8,154 nucleotides of DNA from an uncultured Eubacteriaceae bacterium (GCA_937905915.1 CALCVR010000330.1:1-8154), one strand, 5' to 3'; positions 1-7,018 are shown, numbered from the stretch's first letter. Notes: generated by a model not told the origin, from the sequence alone. Made by a program: numbers and translations.

Positions 1-1
1 A

Positions 2-499
2 TTGACCACTATGACGTTGGTACCTCAGGTGGCGGACGCCGTCAGTATTCCGGTTTTAGCGGCCGGCGGTATCGCCGACGGCCGCGGTGTCGCGGCAGCT
101 TTCCTGTTGGGCGCTGAGGGTGTCCAGGTGGGAACCCGCTTTTTGGCATCGGAGGAGTGCACCATTGCCCCGGAGTACAAAGAAATGGTGCTCAAGGCAA
201 AGGACATCGATACCGCCGTCACCGGACGAGTGGGGGGACATCCTGTCCGACAGCTGAAGAACGCCTTTGTGCGCGAGATTGTGGCCGCTGAGAAGGCCGG
301 CGCCGATGCCGATAAGCTGGAGGAAATGATGGCCGGTTCCCTGCGCCGCGCCGCTCGGGAGGGAGACGTGAAAAACGGTTCCTTTATGGCCGGACAAATC
401 GCCGGCCTAGTTCGGGAAATTAAGCCGGTAGCGCAGATTATAGAGGAACTTTTCTCTCAGGCGTCCACCTTGCTTCAGCAAGCGGGCACGTTGCTGTAA
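2..499 (+). CDS. fabK: Enoyl-[acyl-carrier-protein] reductase FabK, C-terminal part (5' end outside window)
   Basis: FabK is the FMN-dependent, NAD(P)H-using enoyl-ACP reductase that catalyses the last step of each elongation cycle in the cytosol; it is unrelated in fold to FabI. Only the last 165 residues or so of an expected 310-320 are present. The frame is open from the window edge, so the TTG at base 2 is an internal Leu codon and not a start. Visible family features are the LTTMTLVPQV entry, the FMN-phosphate loop AAGGIADGRG (about residues 20-29 of this fragment), VQVGTRF just after it, and the late GSFMAGQIAGLV segment. The N-terminal half, with the catalytic His region, lies outside the window. 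Fifteen bases with a strong ribosome-binding site separate it from fabD. A 2-nitropropane dioxygenase-like relative is the only serious alternative, and the fab neighbours make that unlikely. Confidence 0.93.
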   Translation: MTTMTLVPQVADAVSIPVLAAGGIADGRGVAAAFLLGAEGVQVGTRFLASEECTIAPEYKEMVLKAKDIDTAVTGRVGGHPVRQLKNAFVREIVAAEKAGADADKLEEMMAGSLRRAAREGDVKNGSFMAGQIAGLVREIKPVAQIIEELFSQASTLLQQAGTLL

Positions 500-514
500 A
501 GAGGAGGGGCTAAC

Positions 515-1423
515 ATGAAGGTAGCGCTTGTGTATGCCGGTCAAGGCGCCCAGTTTGTGGGCATGGGCAAGGAGCTGTATGAAGGGTCTGAAGCGGCCCG
601 CCGCATCTTTGACCTAGCGGGAGAGGACATCAAAAAGGCCTGTTTTGCAGGGCCGGAAGAGGTGCTCAATCGCACCGATATGGCTCAGCCTTGTATTTAT
701 ACCATGGAAGTGGCCGCTTACGCGGCGCTGACCGATGGGTATAAGGGGGACGCCCAATTTGTCATGGCTGGTTTCAGCCTAGGGGAATACGCAGCCTTGA
801 CGGCGTCGGGCGTGCTTCCTTTTGAAAAGGGGCTGGAGCTGGTACGCCTGAGAGGCCAGTGGATGCAGGAAGCCTCCGGTGGCAAAGGCGGTATGGCCGC
901 TCTGCTTGGCAAGTTGGACGCTGTAGAACAGTGTTGCAAGGAGGCGGCAGGAGATGGTATGTGTCTCCCCGTCAACTACAATTGCCCCGGTCAAACGGTG
1001 GTGTCTTATGACGACGAGGCCGGTAAACGGCTGGCTGAATTAGCCCGTGGATACCGGCTCAAGTGTATTCCCCTGAAGGTGGGGGGGCCCTTCCACAGTC
1101 CTAAAATGCAGCCTGTATCGGAGAAGATTGTAGATTATTTGGAGCATGTGGAGCTGGGTGCCCCGCACTGCCCTCTTTACTCCAATGTGACGGCGTGTCC
1201 TATGGAGAAGGAGAAAATGGTGGATCTTATCCGCCGCCAGGTCATGAGCCCGGTACTGTGGGAACAGACGGTGCGCAATATGGCCGAGGACGGCGTGAAC
1301 ACCTTTGTGGAACTGGGTCCGGGCAAGGTGCTCCGTGGCCTTATTAAAAAGACAATTCCGCAGGCAGCGCTTTACGGGGCGGAGGATGCCCAAAGCCTAC
1401 AAGCGGTTTGGGAGGTATTATAA
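515..1423 (+). CDS. fabD: Malonyl-CoA:ACP transacylase FabD
   Basis: FabD transfers malonyl from CoA to the phosphopantetheine arm of acyl carrier protein, feeding the condensing enzymes. The 302-residue length is normal for the family. The expected active-site residues can be placed by motif: Gln10 in GQGAQ, the nucleophile Ser88 in GFSLGE, Arg113 in RLRGQWMQEA, the catalytic His194 in GGPFHSP, Gln242 in RRQVMSPVLW, and the C-terminal FVELGPGKVLRGLIKK. The nucleophile elbow reads GFSLGE where most homologues have GHSLGE; the Ser and Gly positions are kept. The ATG at 515 follows a GAGGAGGGG ribosome site at 501-509. The gene ends one base before the fabG start, so the two are probably translationally coupled. 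A run of seven G at 1081-1087 is read through in frame. Confidence 0.96.
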   Translation: MKVALVYAGQGAQFVGMGKELYEGSEAARRIFDLAGEDIKKACFAGPEEVLNRTDMAQPCIYTMEVAAYAALTDGYKGDAQFVMAGFSLGEYAALTASGVLPFEKGLELVRLRGQWMQEASGGKGGMAALLGKLDAVEQCCKEAAGDGMCLPVNYNCPGQTVVSYDDEAGKRLAELARGYRLKCIPLKVGGPFHSPKMQPVSEKIVDYLEHVELGAPHCPLYSNVTACPMEKEKMVDLIRRQVMSPVLWEQTVRNMAEDGVNTFVELGPGKVLRGLIKKTIPQAALYGAEDAQSLQAVWEVL

Positions 1424-1424
1424 T

Positions 1425-2174
1425 ATGGAATTGGGTCTTAATGGAAAGTGTGTACTCATCACCGGTGCATCGGGCGGAATCGGCTGCGCCGCAGCCTTGG
1501 CTTTTGCCAAGGAGGGCGCAAAGCTGGCATTGGTGGATTTGGACTGGGGAGAACGCACCCAGGCTGTCAAGGACGCTATTGTCCAGACCGGTGCTGAAGT
1601 AGAATACATCGCCTGCAATGTGGCTGATTTCGAGGCTGTGGAAAAAGCCGTCAAAACTGCCCATGAGCGGTTTGGATCATTGGATGTTGTTATCAACAAC
1701 GCCGGCATCACCAAGGACGGCTTGGTGATGCGCATGAAGGAGCAAGACTTTGACAGCGTCATCGGCGTCAATCTGAAGGGCGCTTTCAATTTCATCCGCC
1801 ATGCCGCTCCTATCATGACCCGCCAACGCAGCGGCCGCATTATCAACGTAGCCTCTATTGTGGGCATTGTAGGCAACGCCGGTCAGGCCAACTATTCGGC
1901 CTCTAAGGCGGGCATCATCGGCCTGACCAAGACGGTGGCCAAGGAATTGGGATCCAGGAACATCACTTCTAATGCCATCGCCCCCGGCTTTATCGAGACA
2001 GCTATGACCGATGTGCTCAGCGATAAGGTCAAGGCGGAACTCAATAGCCACATCAGTCTGCGCCGCTTGGGCAAGGCGGAGGATGTAGCACGTCTCATGG
2101 TGTTTTTGGCCTCCGATGCCGGGTCCTATATCTCCGGCCAGGTCATCGGCGTGGACGGCTGTATGAGCATCTAA
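1425..2174 (+). CDS. fabG: 3-oxoacyl-[acyl-carrier-protein] reductase FabG
   Basis: FabG is the NADPH-dependent short-chain dehydrogenase that reduces 3-oxoacyl-ACP to 3-hydroxyacyl-ACP; the family works as a tetramer. From ATG 1425 it gives 249 residues, the usual size. The Rossmann cofactor loop is TGASGGIG (13-20), followed by NNAG (91-94) and the catalytic tetrad Asn116, Ser144, Tyr157 and Lys161 (YSASK). The post-catalytic IAPGFIETAMT segment (185-195) is also standard. The frame stays open upstream to 1305, but ATG 1425 is chosen because the protein begins right at the family N-terminus, a GGGAGGT site lies at 1409-1415 inside the fabD 3' end, and an earlier start would overlap fabD heavily. 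The C-terminus reads VDGCMSI rather than the more common DGGM form. A 111-bp gap follows. Confidence 0.96.
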   Translation: MELGLNGKCVLITGASGGIGCAAALAFAKEGAKLALVDLDWGERTQAVKDAIVQTGAEVEYIACNVADFEAVEKAVKTAHERFGSLDVVINNAGITKDGLVMRMKEQDFDSVIGVNLKGAFNFIRHAAPIMTRQRSGRIINVASIVGIVGNAGQANYSASKAGIIGLTKTVAKELGSRNITSNAIAPGFIETAMTDVLSDKVKAELNSHISLRRLGKAEDVARLMVFLASDAGSYISGQVIGVDGCMSI

Positions 2175-2285
2175 GAGAGGCCTGTTTTTTGCTGTGGAAA
2201 GCAATCTTTCTACAGAATTGATTTACAAAGCCAGTATTTGATCCCAGCGGGGTGCATTACCCGGCGGGAGTTGTGGAGGTACAAT

Positions 2286-3521
2286 ATGAATCGCAGGGTT
2301 GTCATCACCGGCATAGGAGCCGTCACCCCTCTGGGCAACAACGCCGCTGCCTTTTGGGAGGGCGTCAAAGAGGGAAAAAACGGCATTGGCCCCATTACAC
2401 ATTTTGACACAACCGATTTTAAAGTAAAATTGGCCGCTGAGGTCAAGGATTTCTCCCTGGGCGACTGGATGGAGAAAAAAGAAGAACGCCGTATGGACCG
2501 CTTTTGTCAGCTGGGCATGGCGGCCGCCATTGAAGCCTATCAGGACAGTGGATTAGAAGGCCATATTGATCCCCATCGTCTGGCCGTTATGACCGGATCG
2601 GGTATCGGAGGATTATCCACCATTGAGAATGAGCAGACGAAATTATTACAACGCGGTCCCCGCCGGGTCAGCCCCTTGCTCATCCCCATGATTATCAGCA
2701 ACCTTTTGGCCGGAAACATCGCCATCCGTTTTGGGGCCAAAGGGCTGTGCCATTCTCTTACAACGGCTTGCGCCACCGGTACCCATTGTATCGGTGAAGC
2801 TTATTATATGATCCGGGACGGCCGCGCCGACGCTATCTTTACAGGGGCGGCAGAAGCCACCATCACTCCCCTGGGCGTGGCTGGATTTACCAATATGACC
2901 GCACTTTCCACCAAAGAGGATCCGGAGCGTGCCTCCATTCCCTTTGACAAGGAACGGGACGGCTTTGTCATGGGCGAAGGCGCCGGTATGCTCATTTTGG
3001 AAGATCTGGAACATGCCAAAGACCGCGGTGCTCATATTTACGCCGAAGTGGTGGGCTACGGTTCCACCTGCGACGCCCATCACATTACCTCTCCGGATCC
3101 CACCGGGGAAGGCGATGCCAACGCCATGATCCTGGCCATGGAGGACGCGGGAATCACGCCTAAGGATCTGTCCTACATCAACGCCCACGGCACCTCTACC
3201 CCGTATAACGATTTGTATGAGACGGTTGCCATTAAGCGTGCGCTGGGCGAAGAAGCAAGGAATGTGCCCATTAGTTCGACCAAGTCCATGACCGGGCATA
3301 TGTTGGGCGCCGCTGGAGCGGTGGAAGCCATTATCTGTGCCAAGGCGCTTCAGGAAGGTTTTATTCCCGCCACCATCAACTACCAAACTCCCGACGAGGA
3401 GCTTGATTTAGACTATGTCCCCAACCGGGGCCGCGAGGCGGAGCTTACCTACGCTTTGTCCAACTCGTTAGGCTTTGGTGGACATAATGGGGCTGTTATC
3501 CTAAAGAAGTGGAGTGAGTAA
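2286..3521 (+). CDS. fabF: 3-oxoacyl-[acyl-carrier-protein] synthase II FabF
   Basis: FabF is the elongating ketoacyl-ACP synthase that condenses malonyl-ACP with acyl-ACP, releasing CO2. The 411-residue thiolase-fold protein has the Cys-His-His triad at Cys162 (TTACATG), His301 (NAHGTSTPYND) and His338 (KSMTGHMLGA), with Lys333 nearby, and the C-terminal NSLGFGGHN loop (393-401). Two His in the triad place it with FabF/FabB and exclude the initiating enzyme FabH. The frame is open back to TTG 2238, but ATG 2286 is preferred: GGAGGT lies at 2275-2280 and the protein then opens with the family-typical MNRRVVITGIG. The 111-bp gap before it (2175-2285) shows only a weak 5-bp stem (2189-2193/2200-2204) and no clear promoter. 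With no fabA, fabB or fabM visible, this FabF may also serve any anaerobic unsaturated branch; that is inference. Confidence 0.96.
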   Translation: MNRRVVITGIGAVTPLGNNAAAFWEGVKEGKNGIGPITHFDTTDFKVKLAAEVKDFSLGDWMEKKEERRMDRFCQLGMAAAIEAYQDSGLEGHIDPHRLAVMTGSGIGGLSTIENEQTKLLQRGPRRVSPLLIPMIISNLLAGNIAIRFGAKGLCHSLTTACATGTHCIGEAYYMIRDGRADAIFTGAAEATITPLGVAGFTNMTALSTKEDPERASIPFDKERDGFVMGEGAGMLILEDLEHAKDRGAHIYAEVVGYGSTCDAHHITSPDPTGEGDANAMILAMEDAGITPKDLSYINAHGTSTPYNDLYETVAIKRALGEEARNVPISSTKSMTGHMLGAAGAVEAIICAKALQEGFIPATINYQTPDEELDLDYVPNRGREAELTYALSNSLGFGGHNGAVILKKWSE

Positions 3522-3538
3522 TACTCCTTATTGTATAA

Positions 3539-3580
3539 TACAGCACGTTTTATACTGAAATTTGACAGAAAACGTCTGTA
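3539..3580. repeat. Bulged 12-bp inverted repeat upstream of accB
   Basis: The left arm TACAG-C-ACGTTTT (3539-3551) pairs with the right arm AAAACGTCTGTA (3569-3580): 12 Watson-Crick pairs with one unpaired C at 3544 and a 17-nt loop. The loop contains a smaller dyad around AAATTT (3558-3563, flanked by CTG and CAG). TCTGTA recurs as a direct repeat at 3575-3580 and 3587-3592. No U-run follows, so it is not a standard intrinsic terminator. It could be a DNA operator, a folded 5' leader, or an mRNA processing site in the fabF-accB gap; the sequence does not decide between these. Confidence 0.45.
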
Positions 3581-3612
3581 AGAAAATCTGTATTTGGTAT
3601 TAAAAAGTCGAA

Positions 3613-3631
3613 ATAATACGGAACGTATTAT
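3613..3631. promoter_or_regulatory. Perfect 8-3-8 palindrome, candidate operator upstream of accB
   Basis: ATAATACG-GAA-CGTATTAT is a perfect inverted repeat of 8-bp arms around a 3-bp centre. It ends 51 bp before the accB GTG. The right arm contains TATTAT (3626-3631), a 5-of-6 match to a sigma-A -10 box, so a protein bound here would cover such a promoter. However, no good -35 lies 16-18 bp upstream (AAAAGT at the 17-bp spacing). Size, symmetry and AT-richness fit a site for a dimeric regulator of the MarR or TetR type. I do not recognise it as a FapR or FabT consensus site. Confidence 0.4.
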
Positions 3632-3682
3632 AAGCGGCAGCGTTACATTGGTCTGACGATAGAAAAAAGGGGGTTTGATCCA

Positions 3683-4162
3683 GTGGATTTGCAGTTAGTA
3701 GCACAGCTGATCAACATGGTGACTACTTCAAGTTTAGCGTCGCTTGAGGTAGAAGAAAACGGTACGCGCATCAAATTGGAAAACGGCGGCGGGGTGATCC
3801 CAGCGGTACGCCCGGAAAGCGTCAATATGCCGGCTCCTGTGGTCAATGTACCGGTGGAGGTACACACCGCTCAGGCCGTAGCAGTGTCCGACCAGGCTGA
3901 AGAGACGGAGGAGCCCGAGGAAGAACTTTATGAAGTCAAAGCTCCCATGGTGGGCATTTTCTATAGCCTTGGGTCTATGAACCGTCCTGAGCTCAAAGAG
4001 GGCGACCCGGTCAAAAAGGGAAGCATTGTGTGTGCTATCGAAGCCATGAAGCTCATCAATGAAGTGGAATGCGACGTAGACGGGACCTTTGTGGAGCTGT
4101 TGGTCAAGGACGGCGACCAGGTGGAATACGGCCAGCCTCTGGTCTGCGTCAGGAGGAATTGA
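3683..4162 (+). CDS. accB: Biotin carboxyl carrier protein of acetyl-CoA carboxylase AccB
   Basis: AccB carries the biotin that is carboxylated by AccC and then donates CO2 to acetyl-CoA at the AccA/AccD site. The 159-residue protein has the expected parts: an N-terminal helical segment with LEVEENGTRIKLE (about 21-33), a Pro/Val/Ala/Glu-rich flexible linker (about 38-83), and the biotinyl domain from KAPMVGIFY (86-94) to the end. The biotin attachment site is Lys123 in EAMKLINEVE. The start is GTG at 3683, chosen because AAGGGGG lies at 3667-3673 with nine bases of spacing and the protein then opens with the family-like MDLQLVAQLI. It is the first gene after the 161-bp AT-rich gap with its dyads, so the acc half of the cluster may have its own control point. 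fabZ begins 2 bp after the stop. Confidence 0.95.
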   Translation: MDLQLVAQLINMVTTSSLASLEVEENGTRIKLENGGGVIPAVRPESVNMPAPVVNVPVEVHTAQAVAVSDQAEETEEPEEELYEVKAPMVGIFYSLGSMNRPELKEGDPVKKGSIVCAIEAMKLINEVECDVDGTFVELLVKDGDQVEYGQPLVCVRRN

Positions 4163-4164
4163 GT

Positions 4165-4590
4165 ATGATTTTGAACCGTGAACAGATTATGCAGATCATC
4201 CCCCATCGCGCCCCCTTCCTGCTGTTGGACGATGTGCTGGAGTTGGAGCCGGGCAAACGCTGCGTGGCTGAAAAGCATGTGGTCAAGGAAGACTTTTGGG
4301 TTCCGGGACATTTTCCGGAGCATGCCGTTATGCCGGGCGTCCTGATTGTGGAGGCCCTAGCCCAGGCAGGGGCGGTTGCCGCGCTGTCTATGCCGGAGTA
4401 CAAGGGTAAGATCGCCTTTTTCGGCGGCATTAAATCGGCGCGCTTCCGCCGTATGGTAGAACCGGGGGATACCCTGCGCCTGGAGACCGAGATGACCCGT
4501 ATGCGCGGCCCGGTGGGAGTGGGTTCCTGCAAAGCCACTGTGGACGGGGAACTGGCTTGCCAGTGCGAGATTACCTTCATGATTAAATAA
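4165..4590 (+). CDS. fabZ: 3-hydroxyacyl-[acyl-carrier-protein] dehydratase FabZ
   Basis: FabZ removes water from 3-hydroxyacyl-ACP to give trans-2-enoyl-ACP, the substrate of FabK. The 141-residue single hot-dog domain is the usual FabZ length, shorter than FabA. The active site is visible: PHRAPFLLLD (13-22), catalytic His49 in GHFPEHAVMPG, and Glu63 in IVEALAQAGA, followed by FFGGIKSARFRRMVEPGD (85-102). The frame is open back to 4069, but ATG 4165 is taken because AGGAGG sits at 4151-4156 inside the end of accB and the N-terminus then matches the family. Its position between accB and accC is typical of Firmicutes fab-acc clusters. A 158-bp gap with a large inverted repeat follows. Confidence 0.96.
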   Translation: MILNREQIMQIIPHRAPFLLLDDVLELEPGKRCVAEKHVVKEDFWVPGHFPEHAVMPGVLIVEALAQAGAVAALSMPEYKGKIAFFGGIKSARFRRMVEPGDTLRLETEMTRMRGPVGVGSCKATVDGELACQCEITFMIK

Positions 4591-4628
4591 AATGACAAGT
4601 ATGCGCTGCGAAAATGGGAAGTCCTTAT

Positions 4629-4726
4629 AAAAGCAGCCGGAGAGAGTACGCCGATGGACAATCTTTCTCTCCCACAAGGGTATTTTTAAGCCAGGGTGGG
4701 AGAGAAGAGGTCGACCGGCGGCTTTT
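4629..4726 (+). other. Nested inverted-repeat element between fabZ and accC (candidate structured RNA)
   Basis: The outer stem pairs AAAAGCAGCCGG (4629-4640) with CCGGCGGCTTTT (4715-4726): 11 Watson-Crick pairs with one A-G mismatch (4635/4720). The inner stem pairs TTCTCTCCCAC (4665-4675) with GTGGGAGAGAA (4696-4706): 11 perfect pairs, 20-nt loop. The same CU-rich arm can instead pair with GGAGAGAG at 4639-4646 (seven pairs plus a G-U), which would break both the main hairpin and the outer stem. Such mutually exclusive folds are a feature of attenuators and riboswitches, but only four T follow, so a terminator is not evident. I do not recognise a known RNA family. A small non-autonomous repeat inserted in the operon is the main alternative; no target duplication is visible. 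Confidence 0.5.
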
Positions 4727-4748
4727 GCAATTGGTAGAAAGGGGTTGA

Positions 4749-6107
4749 ATGCCCTTGTTTTCAAAAGTATTGGTGGCAAACCGCGGGGAAATCGCGGTGC
4801 GTATTATCCGCGCCTGCCGGGAACTGGGCGTGCAGTCGGTAGCCATCGTGTCGGAGGCCGACCGGGATTGCCTTCACGCTTATTTGGCCGATGAAACGGT
4901 GTGCGTGGGAGGCCCCTCAGCAGGGGACAGCTACTTAAACATTCAAAACATTATCTCAGCCGCCCTGATGAAGGGATGCGACGCCATTCATCCGGGCTTT
5001 GGCTTTTTGTCGGAAAACGCGGAATTTGCCGAGATCTGCGACCAGTGCGGACTGACCTTCATCGGCCCAGAAGCCGAAAGCATCCGCCTTCTGGGGGATA
5101 AGTCCAAGGCGAAGGATACCATGAAAGCCTGCGGCGTTCCCACCATCCCAGGGTCGGACGGCGAATTGACCGACCTGGAAAAAGCCCGGGAGCTGGCGCG
5201 TGAGATCGGGTATCCAGTGCTCATCAAAGCGGCGGCCGGCGGGGGCGGCCGCGGCATCCGCGTGGTGGAAAAGGAAGAGGAGCTGGAGGATGCCTTTACC
5301 GCGGCCACAGCCGAAGCGGTGGCTTGCTTTGGCTACGGCGGGGTATATATGGAAAAATTGCTCCGGGGTATCCGCCACATCGAATTCCAGATTTTTGCCG
5401 ACCGGTTTGGGCACGCGGTTTACCTGGGAGAACGAGACTGTTCCTTGCAGCGCCGCCGCCAAAAGGTGCTGGAGGAGGCACCTTCCCCGGTGATGACCGA
5501 AGAATTACGGGCCCGTATGGGCGAAGCGGCGGTGAAAGCCGCCAAAGCGGTGGGATACCACAACCCCGGTACGGTGGAATTTTTGTTGGCTCCGGACGGA
5601 AACTTCTATTTTATGGAGATGAATACCCGCATCCAGGTGGAGCATCCCGTCACCGAAATGGTGACCAGCCTGGATCTTGTGAAAGAACAGATCCAAGTAG
5701 CTTCCGGCCGGGCGCTCAGCTTTTCCCAAGAGGACGTCATTATCCGGGGGCATTCCATCGAATGCCGTATCAACGCTGAGAATCCGGAGCAAAACTTCCG
5801 GCCCGACAGCGGCACCGTGGATGTGTTGTTTATCCCCGGCGGCAACGGCGTGCGGTTTGACAGCCAACTTTATCAAGGCTATGATCTTCCCTGTTATTAC
5901 GACTCCATGATCGGGAAATTGATCGTGTGGGGACGGGATCGGACCGAGGCTATCGCCCGCATGAAGAGCGCTTTAACCGAGCTCATTGTCAACGGCATCG
6001 ATACCAATGTTTCCTTCCAAAAAAGCATCATCAATAGCCAGTTCTTTGGGCAGGGACGTTACGATACCGGCACCATTGAACGCATGCTGAAGGGTGAAGA
6101 GAAATGA
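4749..6107 (+). CDS. accC: Biotin carboxylase subunit of acetyl-CoA carboxylase AccC
   Basis: AccC uses ATP and bicarbonate to carboxylate the biotin on AccB. The 452 residues follow the family plan: an N-terminal fold opening with VLVANRGEIAVRI (7-19), an ATP-grasp domain (about 116-320) with the flexible loop AAAGGGGRGI (161-170), and a C-terminal domain to about 443. Matching E. coli AccC by motif, I place Lys118, Lys160, His210, Lys239, Glu277, Glu290, Arg294 (EMNTRIQVEHP) and Arg340. Two positions differ from the E. coli form: HPGFGFLSEN has Phe84 for Tyr, and CSLQRRRQKV has Arg237 where E. coli has His236 close to bound ATP. ATG 4749 follows AAAGGGG (4738-4744) with a short 4-nt spacer. 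Its stop overlaps the accD start as ATGA. Pyruvate or propionyl carboxylase subunits share this fold, but the accB-fabZ-accD context settles the assignment. Confidence 0.95.
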   Translation: MPLFSKVLVANRGEIAVRIIRACRELGVQSVAIVSEADRDCLHAYLADETVCVGGPSAGDSYLNIQNIISAALMKGCDAIHPGFGFLSENAEFAEICDQCGLTFIGPEAESIRLLGDKSKAKDTMKACGVPTIPGSDGELTDLEKARELAREIGYPVLIKAAAGGGGRGIRVVEKEEELEDAFTAATAEAVACFGYGGVYMEKLLRGIRHIEFQIFADRFGHAVYLGERDCSLQRRRQKVLEEAPSPVMTEELRARMGEAAVKAAKAVGYHNPGTVEFLLAPDGNFYFMEMNTRIQVEHPVTEMVTSLDLVKEQIQVASGRALSFSQEDVIIRGHSIECRINAENPEQNFRPDSGTVDVLFIPGGNGVRFDSQLYQGYDLPCYYDSMIGKLIVWGRDRTEAIARMKSALTELIVNGIDTNVSFQKSIINSQFFGQGRYDTGTIERMLKGEEK

Positions 6108-7018
6108 ACATTAAAGACTTGTTTATCCGAAACAAAGACGTGCTGCCTCCTCCCCAAAAGGCGGCGGCCGCAAAGACATCCGGTAAGGTGACCAAACAGC
6201 TGTGGGTCAAATGCCCTTCCTGCAAACGGATGCTGTACGAGCGCCTAGTGGTGGAAAACGGCCAGGTGTGCCCGGCATGCGGCCATCACTTCCGGCTGAC
6301 AGCCGGCGAACGTCTTAAAGTGACGGTGGATCCCGGTTCTTTTGAGGAATTCCCTTTTGAAATTGAGGTATCCGATCCTTTAAACTTTCCCGACTATCCG
6401 GAAAAGCTCAAGTATTATCGCAAAGAAACGGGGCTTAAGGAAGCGGTGGTATGCGGCGTGGGCAAGATCCACGGCCTGGAAACGGTGCTGTGCATCATGG
6501 ATAGTCATTTTATGATGGGCAGCATGGGCCACGTAGTGGGCGAGAGCATCACCCGGTCGGTGGAATACGCTACGGAGCACAGCATGCCCGTTGTGATTTT
6601 TGCCACCTCCGGCGGTGCCAGGATGCAGGAGGGAATCGTATCCCTCATGCAGATGGCCAAGATCAGCGGCGCTTTGCAGCGGCACAGCGATGCGGGCTTG
6701 CTTTACATCACCGTCATCACCGATCCCACTACCGGCGGCGTTACCGCCAGCTTTGCCTCCTTGGGAGATATTATTGTGGCGGAGAAAAACGCCCTCATCG
6801 GTTTTGCCGGTAAACGGGTTATTGAGCAGACCATCAACCAGCGCCTGCCTCAGAACTTCCAAAGGGCGGAGTTTGCCCAGGAATGTGGTTTTGTGGATAT
6901 TATTGTGGAGCGGTCCAAGATGAAGGACACCTTGTGGAAGCTACTATATATGCATATGCCCCCCGAGGCTAGGGGAGAGATAAAAAGACATCATGAGCAG
7001 CAAGGAGGTGTGGAATAA
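6104..7018 (+). CDS. accD: Acetyl-CoA carboxylase carboxyltransferase beta subunit AccD
   Basis: AccD pairs with AccA to move the carboxyl group from biotin to acetyl-CoA, forming malonyl-CoA. The 304-residue protein begins with a zinc ribbon, Cys37-x2-Cys40 and Cys56-x2-Cys59, the mark of the bacterial beta subunit. The crotonase-fold carboxyltransferase domain follows, with MGSMG (138-142), the oxyanion-region SGGARMQEG (169-177), DPTTGGV (207-213) and [11 protein letters not shown] (233-243). The ATG overlaps the accC stop by four bases, and the stop overlaps the accA start by one base (TAATG), so accC, accD and accA look translationally coupled. An AGGGTGA site lies at 6091-6097. The GFAG loop has Lys237 where E. 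coli has Pro; I consider this ordinary variation. No frame problem is seen in this gene. Confidence 0.96.
   Translation: MNIKDLFIRNKDVLPPPQKAAAAKTSGKVTKQLWVKCPSCKRMLYERLVVENGQVCPACGHHFRLTAGERLKVTVDPGSFEEFPFEIEVSDPLNFPDYPEKLKYYRKETGLKEAVVCGVGKIHGLETVLCIMDSHFMMGSMGHVVGESITRSVEYATEHSMPVVIFATSGGARMQEGIVSLMQMAKISGALQRHSDAGLLYITVITDPTTGGVTASFASLGDIIVAEKNALIGFAGKRVIEQTINQRLPQNFQRAEFAQECGFVDIIVERSKMKDTLWKLLYMHMPPEARGEIKRHHEQQGGVE

Noticed and set aside
2175..2285. Promoter or terminator in the fabG-fabF gap
   Set aside because: Only a 5-bp stem (TTGCT/AGCAA, 2189-2204) and GGGT/ACCC (2250-2262) are visible; TTTACA at 2222 has no -10 partner. Nothing strong enough to annotate beyond the fabF ribosome site.
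2238..2285. N-terminal extension of FabF from TTG 2238
   Set aside because: The 16 extra residues do not match the family, and GGAGGT at 2275-2280 directs ATG 2286.
2646..3386. Long minus-strand open frame opposite fabF, and similar frames elsewhere
   Set aside because: These mirror strongly conserved plus-strand genes, lack ribosome sites and show no recognisable protein family.
3534..3539. Perfect TATAAT box just after fabF
   Set aside because: The hexamers 16-18 bp upstream (around 3510-3516, GGAGTG) do not resemble a -35 box and there is no TGn extension, so I do not call a promoter.
3562..3567. Perfect TTGACA -35-like hexamer
   Set aside because: At 16-19 bp downstream the hexamers (such as AATCTG, ATCTGT) are poor -10 boxes; the nearest better ones are 21 or 30 bp away. 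The hexamer also lies in the loop of the dyad.
4069..4164. N-terminal extension of FabZ
   Set aside because: These codons overlap the biotinyl domain of accB in another frame; ATG 4165 has a proper ribosome site.
4592..4630. 12-codon ORF after fabZ (MTSMRCENGKSL) as an attenuation leader peptide
   Set aside because: No ribosome-binding site precedes it, there is no run of regulatory codons, and so short an ORF is expected by chance, though it does end at the base of the outer stem.
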